NCBI GenBank assembly: GCA_052144935.1
Contig: JBKQPR010000108.1
Coordinates: forward strand, 1 to 64,000
Direction of reading: 5' to 3'
Length of the DNA: 64,000 bases
DNA from: JOPF133 sp052144935
GTDB lineage: Bacteria > Acidobacteriota > Terriglobia > Bryobacterales > Bryobacteraceae
Shown here piece by piece: positions 61,897-64,000 of the stretch (position 1 is its first letter; every line of letters begins with the position of its first letter). The notes below the pieces were generated by a model. That model ran no database searches. It saw nothing but the letters and a program-made list of their open reading frames with translations, and had not been told where the DNA came from. Made by a program: the position numbers and the translations under genes.

Positions 61897-64000
61897 ATGG
61901 AGTGTCGCCGCACGAGGCATTTGAGTCGTGTGGCGGTCTTCGCGGCATGTCTCGGGATCATGGTTGCATCCGCAACTGCCCAGGGCCAGCCGGCGGCTGC
62001 CGCGAATCAGGCGCTCCTCCAACGCTATTGCGTAGGCTGCCACAACAACCAGTTGAAAACGGCCGGGGTGACGTTACAGGGTTTGGATCTTAGCGGCGCC
62101 GGCGGCAAGGCCGAGTTGCTGGAGAAAGTGCTGCGCAAAATCAAGACCGGCCAGATGCCCCCTCCCGGTCTGCCTCGCCCCGACGCCGCGGAGGCCACCG
62201 GGTTCGCGCAGTGGTTGGCAGGCGCGCTGGACGCGGAAGCAGCCGCTCACCCGAATCCAGGGCGTCCGGCAATTCATCGCCTGAACCGCGCCGAATACAG
62301 CAACGCCATCCGCGATATTTTCGACCTGGATGTGGATCCTGGCTCGCTCTTGCCGGTAGACGACTCCGGCTACGGTTTCGACAACATCGGGGACGTCCTT
62401 TCGCTTTCCCCGACGCTGCTGGATCGCTATCTTTCGGTGGCGCGCCGGATTTCCCGTTTAGCGATCGGCGATCCGGCCATGAAGCCGGTGGAAGAGGCGT
62501 TCGAACCCCGCCGCGAGACCAACGGCAGTCCGCGGCCGGTTCCTTCCAGACTGGAATGGGTGAGTGACGATCTTCCGTTTAACTCGGCCGGCGGGGTCTC
62601 CGTCCGGCACTACTTCCCACTGGATGCCGAGTACGTTCTTCGAGCCAGCTTTGGGGCTTCGAATTCTCCGGACGCGAGCAAAGGGATCGAGCTGCGGCTT
62701 CCCATCAAGGCCGGCCTCCGCACCGTGGCCGTCACTTTTCCCAGAGAATCGCTGCGGCCCGAGGTCATTTCGACGGGCGGACGGGGCCGCCCGGAGAGCG
62801 TTCCCACCGACGTGGACTTGCGTCTGGACGGCGCGAGTTTAAAGCGATCCACCACGCAGGCGCCCATTGGCACGCTGCCGCGCCTCACCAACCTTTCGAT
62901 CGCCGGGCCTTTCAATGCGACCGGTCCGGGGGATACGCCCAGCCGCCGCAAGATCCTGATCTGCCACCCGGCCCGCCCTGCCGACGAGGCCAATTGCGCC
63001 AGCCAGATCCTTACCCAGCTTGCCCGGCGCGCGTATCGCCGGCCCGTTACCGCTTCGGATGTGCGGCCGCTGGTAGCGTTCTACCAGCAGGCCCGCGGTC
63101 AGGGATCGTTCGAGTACGGAATTCAGAAGGCCATCCAGGCGGTTCTGATTTCCCCGGATTTTCTGTTCCGCGTCGAATCCGACACGGCTTCCAAAGCGCC
63201 GGGCGCCGTGCACCGGGTCAGCGGAGTGGATCTCGCCTCGCGCTTGTCGTTCTTCCTCTGGAGCAGCGTCCCGGACGATGAGCTGCTCGACCTGGCTGTC
63301 GCCGGCAAGCTGGCGGATCCGCAGGTTCTCAAGCAACAGGTCGAGAGGATGCTGGACGACCCCCGGTCCAGCGCCCTGACATCCAATTTCGCCGGCCAGT
63401 GGCTGTTCATCCGCAATCTGGCCACCGTGAGGCCCGACCCGGTGGTTTTCGCCGACTTCGACGAGAGTCTTCGCGCGAGCATGCGGAAGGAAACCGAGTT
63501 GTTCTTCGACAGCATCGTCCGGGAAAACCGTAGCGCGTTGGAATTGCTCACGGCGAACTATACCTTTCTCAACGAGCGCCTGGCGAAGCATTACGGTATA
63601 CCGGACATCTACGGTGCGCAGTTCCGCCGGGTGACGCTCGACGATCCCAACCGCGGCGGTCTGCTGGGGCAGGCCAGCCTGCTCACGGTGACTTCGCCGC
63701 CGAACCGCACTTCGGTAGTGCAACGCGGGAAGTGGGTTCTGGAAAACCTGCTCGGCGCGCCGCCTCCGCCGGCGCCTCCCGATGTGCCCCCGCTGGACGC
63801 GACCACCAAGGGAAGCCACAGTCTGAGCCTGCGCGCGGCTCTGGAAATCCATCGCGCCAGCCCCGGCTGCGCCAGTTGCCACAAGTTGATGGATCCGATC
63901 GGGTTCGCTCTCGAAAACTACAACGGCATCGGGGAATGGCGCACCCAGGATGGGGGATCCGAGATCGACGCCTCCGGCCAACTTCCCGACGGCACCAAGT
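61897..64000 (+). CDS. DUF1587/DUF1592/DUF1588-type haem protein, 3'-truncated by the window
   Basis: 701 residues visible; no stop before the window end. A signal peptide (VAVFAACLGIMVASATAQG) is followed by a cytochrome site CVGCH (about 45). The DUF1587 block is HRLNRAEYSNAIRDIFDLDVD, then ARRAYRRPVTASDVRPLVAF, LASRLSFFLWSSVPDDELL and FAGQWLFIRNL (DUF1592). The DUF1588 region has NRTSVVQRGKWVLENLLGAP, and a second CxxCH is CASCH (about 659). Such proteins are abundant in Planctomycetes and Acidobacteriota; they are exported and of unproven function. A DUF1552 partner usually follows. Confidence 0.9.
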   Translation, partial: MECRRTRHLSRVAVFAACLGIMVASATAQGQPAAAANQALLQRYCVGCHNNQLKTAGVTLQGLDLSGAGGKAELLEKVLRKIKTGQMPPPGLPRPDAAEATGFAQWLAGALDAEAAAHPNPGRPAIHRLNRAEYSNAIRDIFDLDVDPGSLLPVDDSGYGFDNIGDVLSLSPTLLDRYLSVARRISRLAIGDPAMKPVEEAFEPRRETNGSPRPVPSRLEWVSDDLPFNSAGGVSVRHYFPLDAEYVLRASFGASNSPDASKGIELRLPIKAGLRTVAVTFPRESLRPEVISTGGRGRPESVPTDVDLRLDGASLKRSTTQAPIGTLPRLTNLSIAGPFNATGPGDTPSRRKILICHPARPADEANCASQILTQLARRAYRRPVTASDVRPLVAFYQQARGQGSFEYGIQKAIQAVLISPDFLFRVESDTASKAPGAVHRVSGVDLASRLSFFLWSSVPDDELLDLAVAGKLADPQVLKQQVERMLDDPRSSALTSNFAGQWLFIRNLATVRPDPVVFADFDESLRASMRKETELFFDSIVRENRSALELLTANYTFLNERLAKHYGIPDIYGAQFRRVTLDDPNRGGLLGQASLLTVTSPPNRTSVVQRGKWVLENLLGAPPPPAPPDVPPLDATTKGSHSLSLRAALEIHRASPGCASCHKLMDPIGFALENYNGIGEWRTQDGGSEIDASGQLPDGTK

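Noticed and set aside
1..64000. CRISPR array
   Set aside because: No regularly spaced identical short repeats with unique spacers and no cas genes. The 58/210-bp repeats at 19.3 kb are imperfect and too few.
1..64000. tRNA or rRNA genes
   Set aside because: No cloverleaf with a TTCGA-type T-loop or rRNA core sequence was noticed in the intergenic regions; only the 4.5S RNA was recognised.

Overview
The window looks like a chromosome segment of an Acidobacteriota member close to Solibacter/Bryobacter (Bryobacterales). This is inferred from family content: a VWFA-related Acidobacterial-domain protein (5696-6688), a protein and a protein tail of the Solibacter TIGR03437 type (33756-35777, 36351-38201), a DUF1587/DUF1592/DUF1588-type haem protein (61897-end), an OmpR-type winged-helix regulator fused to an unusual partner, many secreted hydrolases, and very high GC. 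No 16S gene or tRNA is visible to confirm it.

Layout. 1-13.5 kb: duplicated beta-barrel protein, prolyl aminopeptidase, PilZ protein, winged-helix/coiled-coil regulator, DinB-like protein, VWFA protein, TonB, a kinase-like protein without N-lobe, an MgtE-N/CBS protein, an NmrA-like protein. 13.6-18.9 kb: DUF4159 protein, DDAH-like hydrolase, a HEPN-like pair, an IclR-HTH/sugar-binding fusion and a toxin-antitoxin locus with a frameshifted toxin. 19.8-25.4 kb: two TPR/secreted proteins, rnc, an M20 amidase and a VapBC-like pair. 25.4-29.4 kb: a tight minus-strand operon xseB-ispA-tlyA-nadK-dicarboxylate symporter. 29.4-30.7 kb: two BrnT/BrnA-like loci with damaged toxins. 30.8-33.7 kb: the conserved 4.5S RNA-dnaX-ybaB-recR block. 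33.7-55 kb: secreted and surface functions (TIGR03437 proteins, Bcp peroxiredoxin, di-haem peroxidase, ankyrin/cytochrome/toroid protein, GH2, amidohydrolase, hybrid histidine kinase, phosphodiesterase, sulfatase, tannase). 55.7-61 kb: two GlcG/HbpS-like proteins flanking an adk-aceK pair and a small HTH protein. The end holds the start of a large planctomycete-type cytochrome protein that runs off the window.

The most unusual feature is not a gene. At least 14 intergenic loci carry degraded copies of one GC-rich repeat family, in both orientations, always between genes. The longest copies, read in one direction, retain pieces of a small reading frame with a CDCG...SCGC zinc-ribbon-like pattern, each copy with a different lesion. 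Other intergenic elements are a probable class-C group II intron remnant directly behind the tonB terminator, a 210-bp period repeat, two long inverted repeats, a duplicated gene-tail segment, and transposase or DUF6431 remnants. Three toxin genes are broken beside apparently intact antitoxins. All functional calls rest on reading the translated sequences; no database search was possible.
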